DNA of 64,000 nucleotides, taken from contig NBAZ01000019.1 in assembly GCA_002794735.1 (NCBI GenBank), positions 186,001-250,000 of the forward strand. Reading direction: 5' to 3'. The translations under genes were made by a program, and so were the position numbers. Source of the stretch: Pyrrhoderma lamaoense (lineage: Eukaryota > Basidiomycota > Agaricomycetes > Hymenochaetales > Hymenochaetaceae). Below, piece by piece: positions 44,034-57,439 of the stretch (its first letter is position 1; each line of letters starts with the position of its first letter). The notes under the pieces are model-generated. The model worked only from the letters and a program-made list of their open reading frames with translations. It was not told the origin of the DNA and did not search any database.

Positions 44034-47000
44034 ATGGCATCGTCAGACTCGACGCGGTCCCAATTTATAGACTAGTTGCGTGTTTAGCACTGAGCATCTT
44101 ATTTATTTTATTACTAACTTACATGAAGCACGTACAACCAGCTCTTAGTATATCTATCTGGAAGACGCGAAGGTCTGAGCACCGATCAACTAAAGGATAT
44201 CATTGTAGCTCGTGTCGACCGGTTACAAAAAATAACTACAGAATCGTACCCACCACCTTCCGACGCGTCAAAGAAGATAATAGAGAATGGCGTGGTCGAG
44301 TACCCTGACGGAATTAAGGTCAATGTCAGCGATGCTGAAAAAAATGTTGTGTTCGCTATCAGTGATCACTTCCAAATGGACCAAGTTGATGCTTATACTC
44401 TCTTCCGATTATTCTTATACAACGAAGGAATAACAGATGTGCTTGACGAGGAAGACGACAAGGAACAGCTCATTAAGAAGATCATATCTGAGATTACAAA
44501 ATTCTACTACAACGAACGATTATGCATTCCACGTACTGTTACTGCACTTCTAAAATGTCAAAAAGAACCCCAAGACGCATTCAACAAGCACGCACAAGTC
44601 ATCCTAGAACAGATAATACCGGACAGGACTGATTTTGTTATAAAACTCATGGAAGAGGTGGAACGGAAGTCGGAACTCGACTTGCCCGCTTTTGCGGCAA
44701 AAACCCCTAGGGCGGCTTCAAGTTGGGCAAAACAAAACGCAAAAGAACAGCTAGTTCTTGTTGAAACACTATTCTGGTTGTTATGGGATTACGTCCCCCT
44801 AACAGGAAAAATCATCAGTAGGGTTTATAGAGCTGCGTATGAATCTAATTTTGGCTATAAGCAAAGCAATGCGACGTCAATGCTTGATGACGAAGGCCAA
44901 CAAATCCTGCGCGATCTTGCTTCTCTTTGGGTTTTAATCACAATCGAGGTTCTTGAACTAGAATCGCTTCCTGGTTCGATAACTGAATTACCAATTACGA
45001 GAGAGGAGAATGGGCCATTATATGCAGATCCCGTGTACTTACTCCAGGTTCACGAGCTTGTTACATCGAGTGCTTCCGTCGGGCATATGTGTACAATTCT
45101 CGGGTGGGCCTTTTACCTCAAAGCCGTGTCTGATGCAGCTACCAAAATGGCCACGAGACCTGCTATTTACGAAGAGTTTTTGAAGGAAATCAAAGTAGCA
45201 GTTGCTTTGAAAAAAGGGGAAAAGGAGGCACACGTCCAATTAACAACAATTTGCTTACAACCCGAATCTGGTCTCTTCAGTTTCATGACGAGTATGCTCA
45301 ATTCATCACTGTTTAGCCGTACCACTGCAACAAGATTCAGCTCAGCTGTTAGCGAACCAAATGATGTTGCTTTCAGGGCATTACTCAAAGGTAAGCAGTT
45401 TTGTAAGACTTTTACTAGAAGTCCACTTTTTCACAATTTCGATCACACCTAGGCCTTATCATGTCTTTATTGGATTATGGACCTGTAGAGATGGTTCCGG
45501 ACTTTGATGGACTCATAAATACATGGGTTTCTCTGTTCGGTAATGGCGAGAATGCGATGAATGCTGGATTAAGTAAACAATTCTGGTCCGAAGACTGGTT
45601 CTCTGGTAAATCTCGCCGGGCTTTGGTTGATTCCGCGAGATCTCGTTTCCCCATACAAATGCGGCCCCTTCTGCGTATCCTGAGGTCATTGGCGGGGGCC
45701 CCTAATATAATAACGACAGATCCAGAATTACCCATGCTAGCAGGTGGTAAAAGCACAGAAACTCGGCTGATCTGTGCAAACTTTGTCTATCATTTCTTTA
45801 AAAAGCTGCCAACTTACACACAAGTTCTTCCCCCCAATCACGAAATGGGCCGAACGCGCTATATGACCGAATGATAGACCGTGGCGGACCATTATCTGCT
45901 TCGGGTGGGACAGCATATACTAATCTACGGCCAATAGTCTTACCAGGCGGTTCGACGTTGCCACAGAGGTCTGTTGGCCGACTTATGTGCCCGGATTCCT
46001 CAACAGAGCCAGTTATTGTGGCCTGGCAGCACGAACATTCTGGGTTTCAACTACTAATTGATGTATTCTATGATTACATCAAGCGGAGACATTCCTCTGG
46101 GCATTCACTGGGCAAACCCACTGATACACCTGCAAAACGCTCTGATGCGATTCAACTGCAACTCGATGACATTGGCATGGACTGGGATGAAGAAGAAGAA
46201 ACAATTGCAGACGCACTGGAGCTCCTCTTGAGTATTATGCAGAATAATTCGATACAAGCATCGCAACTGATTCGATCAGTGGAAACGGAGGGTTCTCGTC
46301 TGACTACTGCCACCCGAGGCAATTCCCCACCAGACTTGGTTCAGTTAATTTTCATGATTTTGGAGGATACGATTTCTCGATCCCAAAGGAGAGGCGCTGA
46401 AATATCTGCTAGACTAGTTACCCCTGCACTTGGGATTTTGACCACGTTCTTATCAATCGAGGAGTTCGCCGTGCGTGTATGGTTATACTTACGGTCTTCC
46501 TCAATACTTTTCGGCTCTGAGCAAGATTTGAGTTTTGAATCAGTCATCCTTTCGTCTGAGAGTACTTTAGGACGCTATCCGATGACATTGGCATTACTCC
46601 GTCTCATACGCACTCTCTTCGAAGAGGCCATCTCCTCCTTACTCTCAGTACAAGCAGAACAGCCGAAAATGAACCCTTTGAAAGAAGAAGTTCTTCTACG
46701 GGCTTTACACTTCATCCACGGGAAAATATGGGTTCAGCAATCTAGTTGGAGATATGCTTATATTGGTGACCGCTTCGAAATAGGGAGAAGCTGCATCGCA
46801 CTATTCGGCAGAGTATTGGAAACATCGTCTGCAATTTCGTCCGCTCATACATTTTCCAATCTCGCATCCTTTGTAATGGATGTTATGCTTTATCAAGCTA
46901 CGTCATCAACTATAACCCCACTTATTCACAACATTGCTTCAGGTCGGGCAATTATCCAGGCATTAGACTCGACGAATCGCGTTGAAGAACTTGATCGCTT

Positions 47001-50000
47001 CGCCGCACTGCTAGGAGATAGTCTACGGTTGACGCGCTTGACTTTACACCTAAAGGCGACTTCTAACGTGGCGGAGAAACATACCCTCATTGAGCAAGCC
47101 CTATGTGCAGATCACAGTGCCGGAAGCTCTCACACTCGAGTGAACCCAGTCGATATCCTTGTTTTCTATGTTTCATTGCGCAATCTAGGAGTAAATATCC
47201 AAGAGGAGCAGCTCGAACATTAACGGCACTTTGCATCTCCCTTTCTGGCTGTGTTCCATCACCACCAAGCTTGATAGGGTTTTTAAGTGATGCGCGAGCG
47301 ACAATGGCGGCTGTGGTTAAGATCCTTCGCCATCCCTTTGATGACCTGGAGTTACGAAATACTCTGTGGACTTTCGTGACAGTTGCAGTTGAAAAGCAGC
47401 CTGCTCTGGCTGTTCTGTTCGTCTCTGGGCAGTTTAGGATCCATTATAGTAAAAAGAAGGGTAAAGACAAGTCTTTAGAGGCAGCCGATAACAACGAAGA
47501 AGACATTTTTTCTTCCTCCTCGAAGTCTGCAAGTGCTGTTGAAGCTGCTTGTGAAACTTTGTCTGGATGGAAAGAGCTGTGGAGTGCAAACCCACAACTA
47601 TTAGCTTCTGTGATGTGTTTCCTTGATGTAGTGTGGAGCAGGAGTCTGGAGTATCTGACCACTATAGAACCAACAAAAGGAGACAAGGGCTTTTGGAAAC
47701 ATATCGCTTCGATTGCTCGAGAGGAGTTAGGACCCGCTCCGGATTATATCTCTACGGCAGAGGTTGATACTGAGGACGGGTCTCATTCAAACTTACACGA
47801 AGCTATTTCAGACTATGCTTATAAAACCAAAGTTAAGGCCCTCGCATTACGAATCCTCAGCTCTGATGTCGCTGTTCACTTACAGACCGGGAAGGAAAAA
47901 ACTAAGGAATTACCTGAAAGCTATAAGGAGTTTGCTCCTCTATTAGAATCTGAAGATGCCTTCTCAGAAGCGCCCATGGAAGCTATCAACTCAAGTTATG
48001 ATCCAGCCCTCTATGACCGGCTCAGTGCTCTGCTTAAAGAAGCATTTACTCCTTTGTCGTTGGAAAGTCTGCAATCTCCAGGTCCCGAAGGTAATCGTGA
48101 ATTTGGGGATAATTATTTGCTCTCAGTCCCACTTTTGCGTGACCTTCTCCGGTCCTTTTCTCTCAATGATGGAGATATATCCTCTTTATGCGACCAAGTA
48201 CAGTTACTGGTGTACTCTGTGAATTTGAATATGTCTTTGGCCCGTTCTCAAATGCTTCTTGTGGATTCTTGGTGTTTCCTTCTAGGGAACATAAAGTCAT
48301 ACACTCGAAGTTCTCCAGATATTCGCTCGCTTCTTATACAGTCTGCGAATACAATTTCGCGTACCATTTCAATTGAAAGGCGATCTGGAGATTTCATGAC
48401 GACTATCCACGGGGGAGACTACAATTCTTATTATCACTTTTAGAGGGTGCTTGGTTTACCTCTATGGAAGATTCCAAACAAACTCAAAATTTCATGTCGT
48501 TGCTAGAGAATGTGTATGGGATAATATCCAGTGAAGCATTCCCACCGGGAAAGTCTTTCCTTGGTGCCGCCTCCGTGCCTTTTCACCGTAGTCTATTGCA
48601 AATCGTCTACTATTGTGCTCGTAACTGTCAGCAAATTGGCAATACCTCACAAAATGTTAAGGCGGAGCATCGACTCTTGATGTCAAGAACATTTACAGCA
48701 GCTATGATGTTGGTGATTGATGCCCTTCGTCTCACGTTTGACACAGCTAGGACGAGGCTTGACATTGAACTTGATAAGGATATGGAGTTTCTTGTCGCAG
48801 TTTTTCAGCAGTGCACTCGTAAAGGTCTGCACACTTCCTCAACAGCATGGCTCACAAGGTGCCAAGAGACCGATGTAATAAATGCAAGCCTTAAAGTTCT
48901 TAACCACATAGATATCTCAGGGCTTTCAGACCTTCCATTACTCCGCAGTCGAGGGCAACCTCTGTATTCCCCCAGGTTCTAGCATTTCACATGGCACTCG
49001 CTTCTGTTCCCTTCACTGCGGAGCGTCTGGCAAGTGAAAGTGTAATTAACACGTACTGTAATAATAGTCTCTCTTCGGCTCTCAGTGAAGGGCTTGTGGA
49101 CGTTACTTTACCAGAGCTACCCGGGGAGCGCAGTCCAGCCCATAAAGCATATTGTACGATGCTCGCAAATGTATGCGGCATGGTTGGTAACCTGGCGAGT
49201 TCTCAACAGTTTGTTGAGTCACAAATAGTTGGCTTCGTACAACGTTATGGACAACAACTTTCCCGGGCCCTCTCATGGAACAACGATGACTCATTAACTC
49301 ATCCTTTCTTGGAAGAACTTGAACTCACCATAGAGTTGTTCTATCTCATGGCAAATAGCACTTCTTCCGTGATCCGGATGCACCCCTCTCTTGTTTCTGT
49401 GCTTCGAGCGTTTACGGAAATCTCCTTGAAGCTGGTGCAGCAAGTGAACTATTCACTAACGCACCCAAAGCATCTGACCGGTCTTCTCGAGCCAGTTACT
49501 GCTGACGAACGAATTAAACTGGATCGGGAGACTTCGGAAGGGACGGTAACTGGTCTCACTGAACTTCTTGACTCAAACAAGAGACCAATCATCTCTCGTG
49601 TTACGAGACGTCTTGTCCGTCTCGTGACCAATGTCATCTTGACTCTAAACGTCCTTGGTGGATCCGAAATTGTCCTCTTGGGTGATCCAGATGAATGGCC
49701 AACCCAAGAAGCACATGTCGTTCCGGTATGTACTCGTTTTCAATCCCTTTGCTTACTTCCGCATTGTATTATTGACTGATTTGTGACTCGTTTCTCAGCA
49801 TTCCAAGGTGACCATGGGTGAACCAGCTTCCATCGGCACTCTACTAGAGCTTGGCAATTGCGCCTTAGAGGTACTGCAATTTCTCACGGTTGATGCATCA
49901 AAAGCGAAAGACGAGGCCTCAAAGACGCAGTTATATTCAGATCTGAAGATGACCAGACAAGCACTTGAAGCTGTTATGATGTATGCTGTTACCCAATTAG

Positions 50001-50323
50001 TAATGTGGTTGTCTAAACAAGACAACGAGCAACAGCCTGGAGAAATGGACACCGATGACGCCACCCAGGCAGAAGCAGTTGGGCACGGATTTAGTGCGGA
50101 CCAAAGCAACACTAAGGATCGTCGATTGAGACGGAAATCTCTCACATTAGCAGATCGCTTACGACGGGGAATGACGGGAGAGATGACGGGAGATCTTCAA
50201 ACTCTGGTGACAAAAACAAAACCCGCGATAGCTTCCACTGTCGAGATCCTGAAAGAGTCAGATAACATTGACCTACCTGAAATACTAGCGGCGTTCTTGG
50301 AGGAACGTGTGGCCGTATCATGA
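44034..50323 (+). CDS. NUP188: Nucleoporin NUP188
   Basis: Large alpha-solenoid scaffold nucleoporin of the inner ring of the nuclear pore, about 2030 residues. Exons, best model: 44034-44074, 44142-45390, 45453-49725, 49799-50323. N-terminal region YLSGRREGLSTDQLKDIIVA, NVVFAISDHFQMDQVDAYTL, FRLFLYNEGI, RAASSWAKQNAKEQLVLVE; middle LPGGSTLPQRSVGRL and VAWQHEHSGFQLLIDVFYDY; C-terminal helices to LAAFLEERVAVS. Exon 3 needs four added bases: in the C run 45830-45835, near 47204, in the G run 48411-48415 and in the C run 48970-48974. With four, exon phases close exactly. The first exon (MASSDSTRSQFID) is a guess; its junction is one base out of phase. NUP205/NUP192 is the nearest alternative but the N terminus is NUP188-like. 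Confidence 0.88.
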
Positions 50324-50498
50324 TTGTTTGTTGCTGTTGTTATCCTTTTCTCAATTTTGATTACTATTCTTTGTTCTTACTGTCCACCTGTAATGTACTC
50401 GATTATCATGCAAATCTCTCCCTTCCATCCTCACTAATCTGTTATCAGTACGCTAATGAAAGAAAAAATATCATCTCATGGCTTTTGAAAGTCCTGGT

Positions 50499-52315
50499 TC
50501 AACGAGTGAGAACATCTACTCCAGTTTCCGTTATTAGTACCGTGTGTTCGGCCTGTGCGCTTCGATTTCCATTCTGCTCGAAAATTATCACTTGATCTGG
50601 AGAAAAACCTAGTACGATTGAATTACGAACCACAGAAGATGCTGTCCACCCATCACGGAAGATAAAAGCTTCATGCTCTTTGCCGACAATCAGAGCAGGC
50701 TAGATTTGTATCCGCATGTTCATGGGGAAGAAGAGGTAAGCGTGGTGAAAAGTATTGTCCAGTGCCAAGAAAGAAAATTTGCGTATGATAAAATAATGGA
50801 TTAGATAAAATAAGGGAAACAAGGAACAGAAAGTTAAAATTAAGTCAGATATAAGCTTGGCCCAGAAGTTAAGAATTCAATTAGGATGCTTACTTCAATA
50901 GTAAAGCAGTGCCCTGGTAACATTACCCGGGTTCTTCGTTTTCTGCTTGGCAGCGAACAACAAGATGTCACCCGCGAGAAATATTTGAATGGAGCATCCC
51001 CGGGGAATGTTCCATTGTGGTTGTCCACGGCATTTTGCACGAGATTATGGATATGTTCACGTTCGGAAACAGAGTATACGGGCGCCACATGGGTTCGTCA
51101 ACATATTCATGCCAAGCACCGCAATGCCCGCAGTAGTGGAAGTAACATGTTGAATTTGGGTCACAAGGGAAGGGTCAGTGAGAGTGGATTATTAGCAACT
51201 GTGAAAATTATAATTCTCACTACAAAGAAATAGAACGTACTATGATGCAGGATCCATGGTGGACGGTGAAAGACGGTTCCGATGCCGTGACCTGTAAATT
51301 GCTGCGAGATCGAGATAGGGAGGCTTTGCTTTTGAGTAAAGGAAGATATTGCTGAGCCTATTTCCCTGAAGTAAGCTCCAGGCCTGCAGACCCCTATTCC
51401 GGTTTCAAGTGCTTCTCTGGTACACCGGACAAGTTCTCTCCCGATTTCATCCTGAGAAATACTGAGATGGGTATGATAAAATATCCCAACAAGGAAGGTT
51501 ACAATACCACTGAACCGACTAAAAAAGTTTCAGATGTATCTCCGTGAAACCCATCAATATATACCGTAATATCAACGTTCACTATATCACCATCCACGAG
51601 TTTGCGGCTAAGATAGTAGATTGAGATTTTTTCAATCAAAAACAACAAGTTGAATTTACCTATCTGGGATGCCATGGACGACAATGTTATTGACACTTGT
51701 ACAACATGATTTTGGAAACCCTGCATAGCCAAGAGGTGATGGGTAACCACCATTCTTGATTATATACTCGTGTACCACAGCATCTATCTCATCAGTAGTT
51801 ATTCCAGGCTATATTTACCAAGTTTCATTCAATTTTAATGTCAGGAGACTATCATTATTAATCATCTCACTCACTCGGATTAACTGACTAGCATTATGTA
51901 GTACATCTTTCGCTAACTTGCAAGCCCGACGAAGTCGTATCTCCTCTTCTCCACCTAATTTAATACGGCTGTCTCCATGGTATGGATCACCATGAAATCT
52001 ATCCGAATCATCAACACGAATTCCAGGTTTTACGTATGGTGGTCTATTAATATGACTCGGAACATCTCTTAGAGTAATATGAGTTACACCAGTTGGACCC
52101 TTTTCCTCAGGTTGTAAAATCTCGTATGTCCCTGGATCATATAGATTGTCTATAAGCTTTGTAGAAAATTTCCGTGTTCCTTCAGCATTAAATAGTTTTG
52201 GCAGATGTTTGATCCTCTGGATGCGACAAGATCGGCTCCATGACAACAGTTCATAATGGTTTCTGAGACGAGAACAGTCAATGACTCTAAGGTTAGGATA
52301 GAACGGTCGTGACAT
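50499..52315 (-). CDS. Methionine aminopeptidase, MAP1 type, probably mitochondrial
   Basis: Removes N-terminal Met. Exons 51875-52315, 51660-51808, 51508-51607, 51241-51451, 50894-50942, 50631-50699, 50499-50573; 364 residues. The N terminus is basic and without acids for 40 residues, ending TRKFS, as in a mitochondrial presequence, and lacks the zinc-finger domain of cytosolic MAP1. Catalytic core: [59 protein letters not shown] with two metal Asp, [18 protein letters not shown] with the metal His, LPGHCFTIE with the first metal Glu and [15 protein letters not shown] with the second. One base is missing in exon 5 near 50926-50931 (should read NEEPGVMLPGH). Introns of 298 and 194 bp are long for this locus. 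Converges on NUP188, 175 bp apart. Confidence 0.9.
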
Positions 52316-54573
52316 CAGCAGAAGATTAAATAATTAAGCTTTGTAGCACGAGTTAAAAAAGAAAGGATCGGCGCAGTCTTGGCTCATCAATTGAAACTCC
52401 GAGACTCCGCTGTGGCTGTGAGTAAGTATACCAAATTATCAACACATGGGTGAACGCGATCCTGAAAGAAGTAAGAATGATTTAGATGAACCATGGTTTT
52501 AGCTTCTAATATCCGTAATTTTGATAGCTTCCTTATACACGAGTATGTCTGGGTAAGGTGTATATATTTGGCATTACTCGGAATGTGTCCTTTCGCCTCA
52601 AGGTTATAGGTCACCCAAACTCAGTTAGAAATGGATTCTTGTGGTATATGCATCTTGTGATATTATTAGATACTTTCAAAAGATTCCGCCCTTCTAGTCG
52701 AGTGATTCCGCTCTTGTATCAAGACGAGTGTACGTGGCGTAATACCTGGTCAATAATTTCTCATAGCTTTCTCACGAGGTATACTATAGGAGGTTCGTAG
52801 TTATACGATTGAACTATAAATAATACTACATTCCTAACTAAGAATAGACACTCTCATCACCGAAAAAGGGCTAAGCATTATATTATCATACGGGTTCACA
52901 TAGCGAGAGATGCAATCACTGCATATAAGGGAAAAGAAGAAATTTCAATCTTTCCTCAGGGAAAGAGAAGAAAGACCACTCTCGATAAGCAAGCTCTAGG
53001 CATGACATCAAGGCGTCGCATATGCAGTTATCAATACCTCTCAGGTCCAAAACTGCTATGAAATTGGATCAAAGACCATCATATTTTATTGTTCTAAGAA
53101 GATCTTCTTTTCGTGTCTAAAGTAAGAGAAAGGAAGTTGATCACGGGCCGAGATATATTCTTACACAGTAAAGGCCAAAAAGAGTGAGGTTGTGCGAGCC
53201 GAGTACGAGTAGAACCTTTATCTTATGCATGAAGGTGACGATATCATTTAAAGTTCCATTGTAGGAGACCGAAAAAGTGCAGTGTAAATCAAAGAAGTAG
53301 ATATACAATGGTTCGTTATAGTAGTAAAAGTAGACCGCGGTCTTCACGGACGAAACTCCTAGCCGCACAGAGTGATAACTCAGGAAGACAATGATTATCG
53401 CTGAATACACCGGCGGAATTTGACCAGCGACAAAACGAGCCATTTGGTAGGCGCATTTCTCAAGTGCAAGATTGATAGGAAGCCCCTTCATAGCTCAACA
53501 GAGCCCGCACACCGAAAAAGAAGCATTATCTCAAGGGTATCAAGTGATTGTCACGAATTCTCAGTGTTTGAGAACTTGCTCTCTAGCTTACTTAACACTG
53601 GATCACACGTACGAGGAAGTCTTTCTGCTGCGGGAGCCCTCAAAGGCCTCTAATATTACTTACCTATTTGTAATCCGATCATTTCCGCTGGCGTTTCGAT
53701 GGAACCGAAAATAGCTCCACTACGTCCTTGACAAAATTAGTGGGCTCCGCGAATCCCGCTATCATCCTGGAAGCTCGCCGGAGGGGATCTCGTAGAAATT
53801 AGGTACATCAGTGAATGTGCAGTGATGATTTGTTCTGGATGTCGTATTGGTACGAAACAGGTTCAATCGCTTGTGGCTTAAATTTAGAATAGATCTATAA
53901 TAATGCTTGCGTTTTATGTGGTCCGATATGAATATATGTAACTTGTCAATGTAACAGTCGTGGAGGCTTTTGCATATTTGATGATGAGTGATAACCGTAA
54001 AAAGCAATTCATTCTAAGCGGAGAATGAAGCCTGCCGTATCGCCGCTTTGCCGAGGTCCAATGCTATGGACTCTCGTTCCAACCACAAACTCTCTTCCTG
54101 ATCTTCGGAATTTGCATTTCTTTTTACACCCACATGGCACGTATAAAGTACTCTAAACATGGTGAACAAGTCTCCTCGTACATACAATCCAAATCTCGGT
54201 GATTCCACTGCGTTGTCGGACTGGGTTTTTGCGCCAATTGTTTGTGTCGTATACTGCCAACTGCTGATTTGGAAACTTTATTACTATATTCATAACTGAT
54301 ATATGAAGAAAACTGAATGTTCGTATTTTCATTTCAATCTCGATCCGTTCACCATAAACTTGGCGTATTTTACAATATCTAGGCGTCGATCTCCGGTTTC
54401 TCGTTGATTACTTCAATCGTACACAACACCGTGCCTGGTTTTTTGGGTTACCGCCTATTTAAAGTCTCACCTATTAATCTTGAAGTCGACGTAATATATA
54501 TATTGGTCAGTTCCCTCCTCCCCTTTCATATATATATAGTTTTGACTTAACGTTTGAGAGCCTAGAAAATAAA
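52316..54573. other. Intergenic stretch, no gene seen
   Basis: 2.2 kb. Open frames at 52558-52800, 53141-53491, 53420-53714 and 54014-54208 show no family motif, and frames on opposite strands overlap freely, which argues against coding. A TATATATA run near 54528-54537 lies about 40 bp before the F-box gene start. Confidence 0.45.
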
Positions 54574-55791
54574 ATGCCTTTCCCTTCGTCATCAAGACCT
54601 AATGCTTCTACTAGTCACACGAGATCCACTATGGACGCACAACAAATCCCAATAGAGATTTTTCAGCAGATTCTAGAGAATGTTCCCCGGAACACATTAG
54701 CATCCGCAGCTCGCGCTAATACCTCGTTTAATGAGGTTTCTGAAAAGCTACTCTATCGTCAGCTAGAACTCACCTCCGCTGAACAAGCTAAGCAATGTTT
54801 TCGTTCGATAGAGACAAAGCCATCCGCTGCACAGTCAGTGAGAGAGGTGATAATTATGATACCGTCAGTTTGAGAAATATCGATTCTCCTCATAAACACA
54901 CTGATGTTTTCGTTGTGTAGAGGATCAAGAGGAATAGTTGCAACCTTTGGTCCATATTTAGCAAAATCTCTTCAGTCTCTCACTCAAATAACTGCTTTAC
55001 ATCTCGCTATTGAAGGACCTTACCTACCTGCACTAAATGGTTGCACCTTTCCTCGCTTGAAAACTTTTTCTTCTATTGCGGACCTCTCCCCTAATCCCAT
55101 CCCCCTTTCGGAATTTCTAGCCCGACATCCAACGATAACATCCTTATGCCTAGGAGGTGATGCTCTTCCCGTTGGTCCGAACTCAAGCGTAACCCTTCCA
55201 TTTACTTTACCTTCGAATGCATTACCTGCACTGGCGTCGTACATGGGTTCACGACGGTTGGCTCCGGCTTTGGTCTCGGGTCGTCCTGTGCAACGGGTGA
55301 CTCTAGCATGGCACTCCCCTAACGTGGAACTCGAGGTGGAATGTATCATTCCTCGACTGTCGTTAACCTCTACACCAATTTTGAGTTTTAGCGTTGCAAC
55401 ACCAGGCTGGTCAAGTGTCTTACTAAGGGCACTGGCAACGTATCTACCCAGGTTGCAGTCTCTGCGAATGCATAACATCTCTTCAGACTTTCACAATGAA
55501 GCGGTTGGTCTATTTCTATCATTACTTCTTGAAGTAAGAACGGTATGGACTTAGTCTAAATTTATACAGGAAATCTATACAACGCTTTCAAATGTGTTGT
55601 CTTCATTTCCCGACTTGTCCCGTCTTGAGCTACCATGTCATCGCAACATTCGTACTATTCTTCCTGCAGCGGAGGAAATGGTAGCTGCGAAACGTTGGGG
55701 AAGCCAAGCTCCTCGTCTACAAACAATCAGCTTCCCCAGCTCGCGAGCGTGGCGACGTGTAGACAAGGGTAATTGGGAGCCATTGAGATAG
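54574..55791 (+). CDS. F-box protein
   Basis: Predicted substrate adaptor of an SCF ubiquitin ligase. Exons 54574-54863, 54921-55533 and 55570-55791; 374 residues, phases close. The F-box is near residues 24-62: IPIEIFQQILENVPRNTLAS, ANTSFNEVSEKLLYRQLEL. The rest is a leucine-rich, LRR-like region typical of basidiomycete F-box proteins (ITALHLAIEGPYLPAL, ITSLCLGGDALPVG, LPRLQSLRMHNIS, LSRLELPCHRNIRTI). The second intron would be only 36 bp (55534-55569), shorter than all others here except one, but both ends are consensus and the frame is kept. Target unknown; such genes are numerous and fast-evolving in these fungi. Confidence 0.8.
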
Positions 55792-57439
55792 TGGACGAGA
55801 ATAAATTACCGCAGTAAAGCACTTGAAGCATGCGAGTGAGTACAGAAACTCTGAGAGGACGTTCTGAGAGTCGTGTAGACATACCATTCACTCGACTTGT
55901 CACGGGCACGAGGCACATATTAGTAAATTTCCCATTTTTTTCGATCATATTGGCCGGCACCATGTATATCCAGCCTTATTTGTATATCTACTCCGTTTCC
56001 CGTATCACCGGCGCACTTTTCCTGGATTTTACATCTCTAATCATGTACTACATGTATTAGTATACATTCTGGCCCCCCATAACCTATCACCGTATAATCC
56101 ACGTCGACTTTTTGCCTATTGGGTCATCTACAACGCCCATGTAATCCACGTTGTAATCAATCTACGTTATACATATTTACATACACGGGCATATTTAGAT
56201 GCTATAGAATGTACAGATTCTAGATCTTCTTGTAGGTGAGAGCTCATATCACCACGTGATGGAAATTTTGAATCAAGCGACTGCCGATTCATCTACTGTA
56301 GAGTCTTATTTGTTGTGAACAAATTTACATCTGATGTATTCTTACCGACATTTTCATAATACATGATTAATGATACGTTGTTCTCGCAGGGGCGAATTGC
56401 CGTTGTTCGGGCTAAATCAGGAGGATATCTCCTACTCGGTCTCATAGGCTAGTCGAGAGAGAGAGAAAAAGTTTGTAGCAACATGGTGGTTTTACTCACT
56501 AATTCATTTCACATTTCGCTGTTTGACCCTGGTGATGAACTCAGAGAGTGCATTATCGGGTGCAATTGGGACTAGATTATCAGATAGCTATGGTCATACA
56601 CGTAGCGTGTAGTGAAGCTAGCTACTTTTCATCGATACAAACAGGAGTACCTGGAGAGGAAGTTGGTTCTTCATCCCTAACAGCCCCGAGAGAAATTCCA
56701 AGTAACTAGAAGTAGCCTCTTGGAAAGGAAGAAAGATCACAAGCATACGGATCAAGGACATAATTTCATTGGTGGGGGAGTAGCGAGAAATCCCATTGAT
56801 TATTGATAAGAGTCACTCATGACATTTTGCAACATATTCTCGCACGGCGCACAACTGCTCATTTCCCCGGGCGGAAACAAATTATGTTGACTCGCTGGAA
56901 TAAGACTACAGGATATTTCCTAGATAGATTTTATTCTGATGGGGCTATTCTTTGTTTCCGGAGAATACTAGAACGTGTGACCGAGCGTAAAGGGAATTTT
57001 AGGTTTCTGGGTCCAACGCTTAAACAAGAAAAACATTCTCCCCACTTTACCCCACTTGAAATCAATTTGCCAAGAGATACTAGAGTGACCTGGCATGTGA
57101 GACCAGGTATTTACGGCCCCGATATATGCACCAATTAACTACCATAATCTGCTAGTTCCTAACAATGAGATACTGCAGGAGTCCTGTGATCAAATGTGAT
57201 TTCTATGACTCTTCATGCCCGTTTCATTTAACAATCTTCAAACTATTGTTCGCATTTAAAAAAAGTAGATTTATTTTTGGTATCGAAACTAATCAGCGCA
57301 ACTAAAAGTAATTGTATTTATTATTAAACACGGACCTTCCCGTTCTTGCCATTTCAGGGAATCGATCAGTATATGTAATAGAATGTAAATCAAATAACTA
57401 TATCAAAATTGTACGACGACTGTCAACTCGTCATGACCC
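55792..57439. other. Intergenic stretch, no gene seen
   Basis: 1.65 kb. The longest open frame (56803-57138, 111 codons) has no recognisable motif and no splice context. One CACGTG at about 56254-56259. Confidence 0.45.

Noticed and set aside
53141..53491. 116-codon - strand frame with hydrophobic stretches
   Set aside because: Aromatic-rich chance hydrophobicity in AT-rich DNA, overlapped by frames on the other strand; no family resemblance.
56803..57138. 111-codon open frame in the gap before 57440
   Set aside because: No recognisable domain, no splice partners and no neighbouring homologue; insufficient support.
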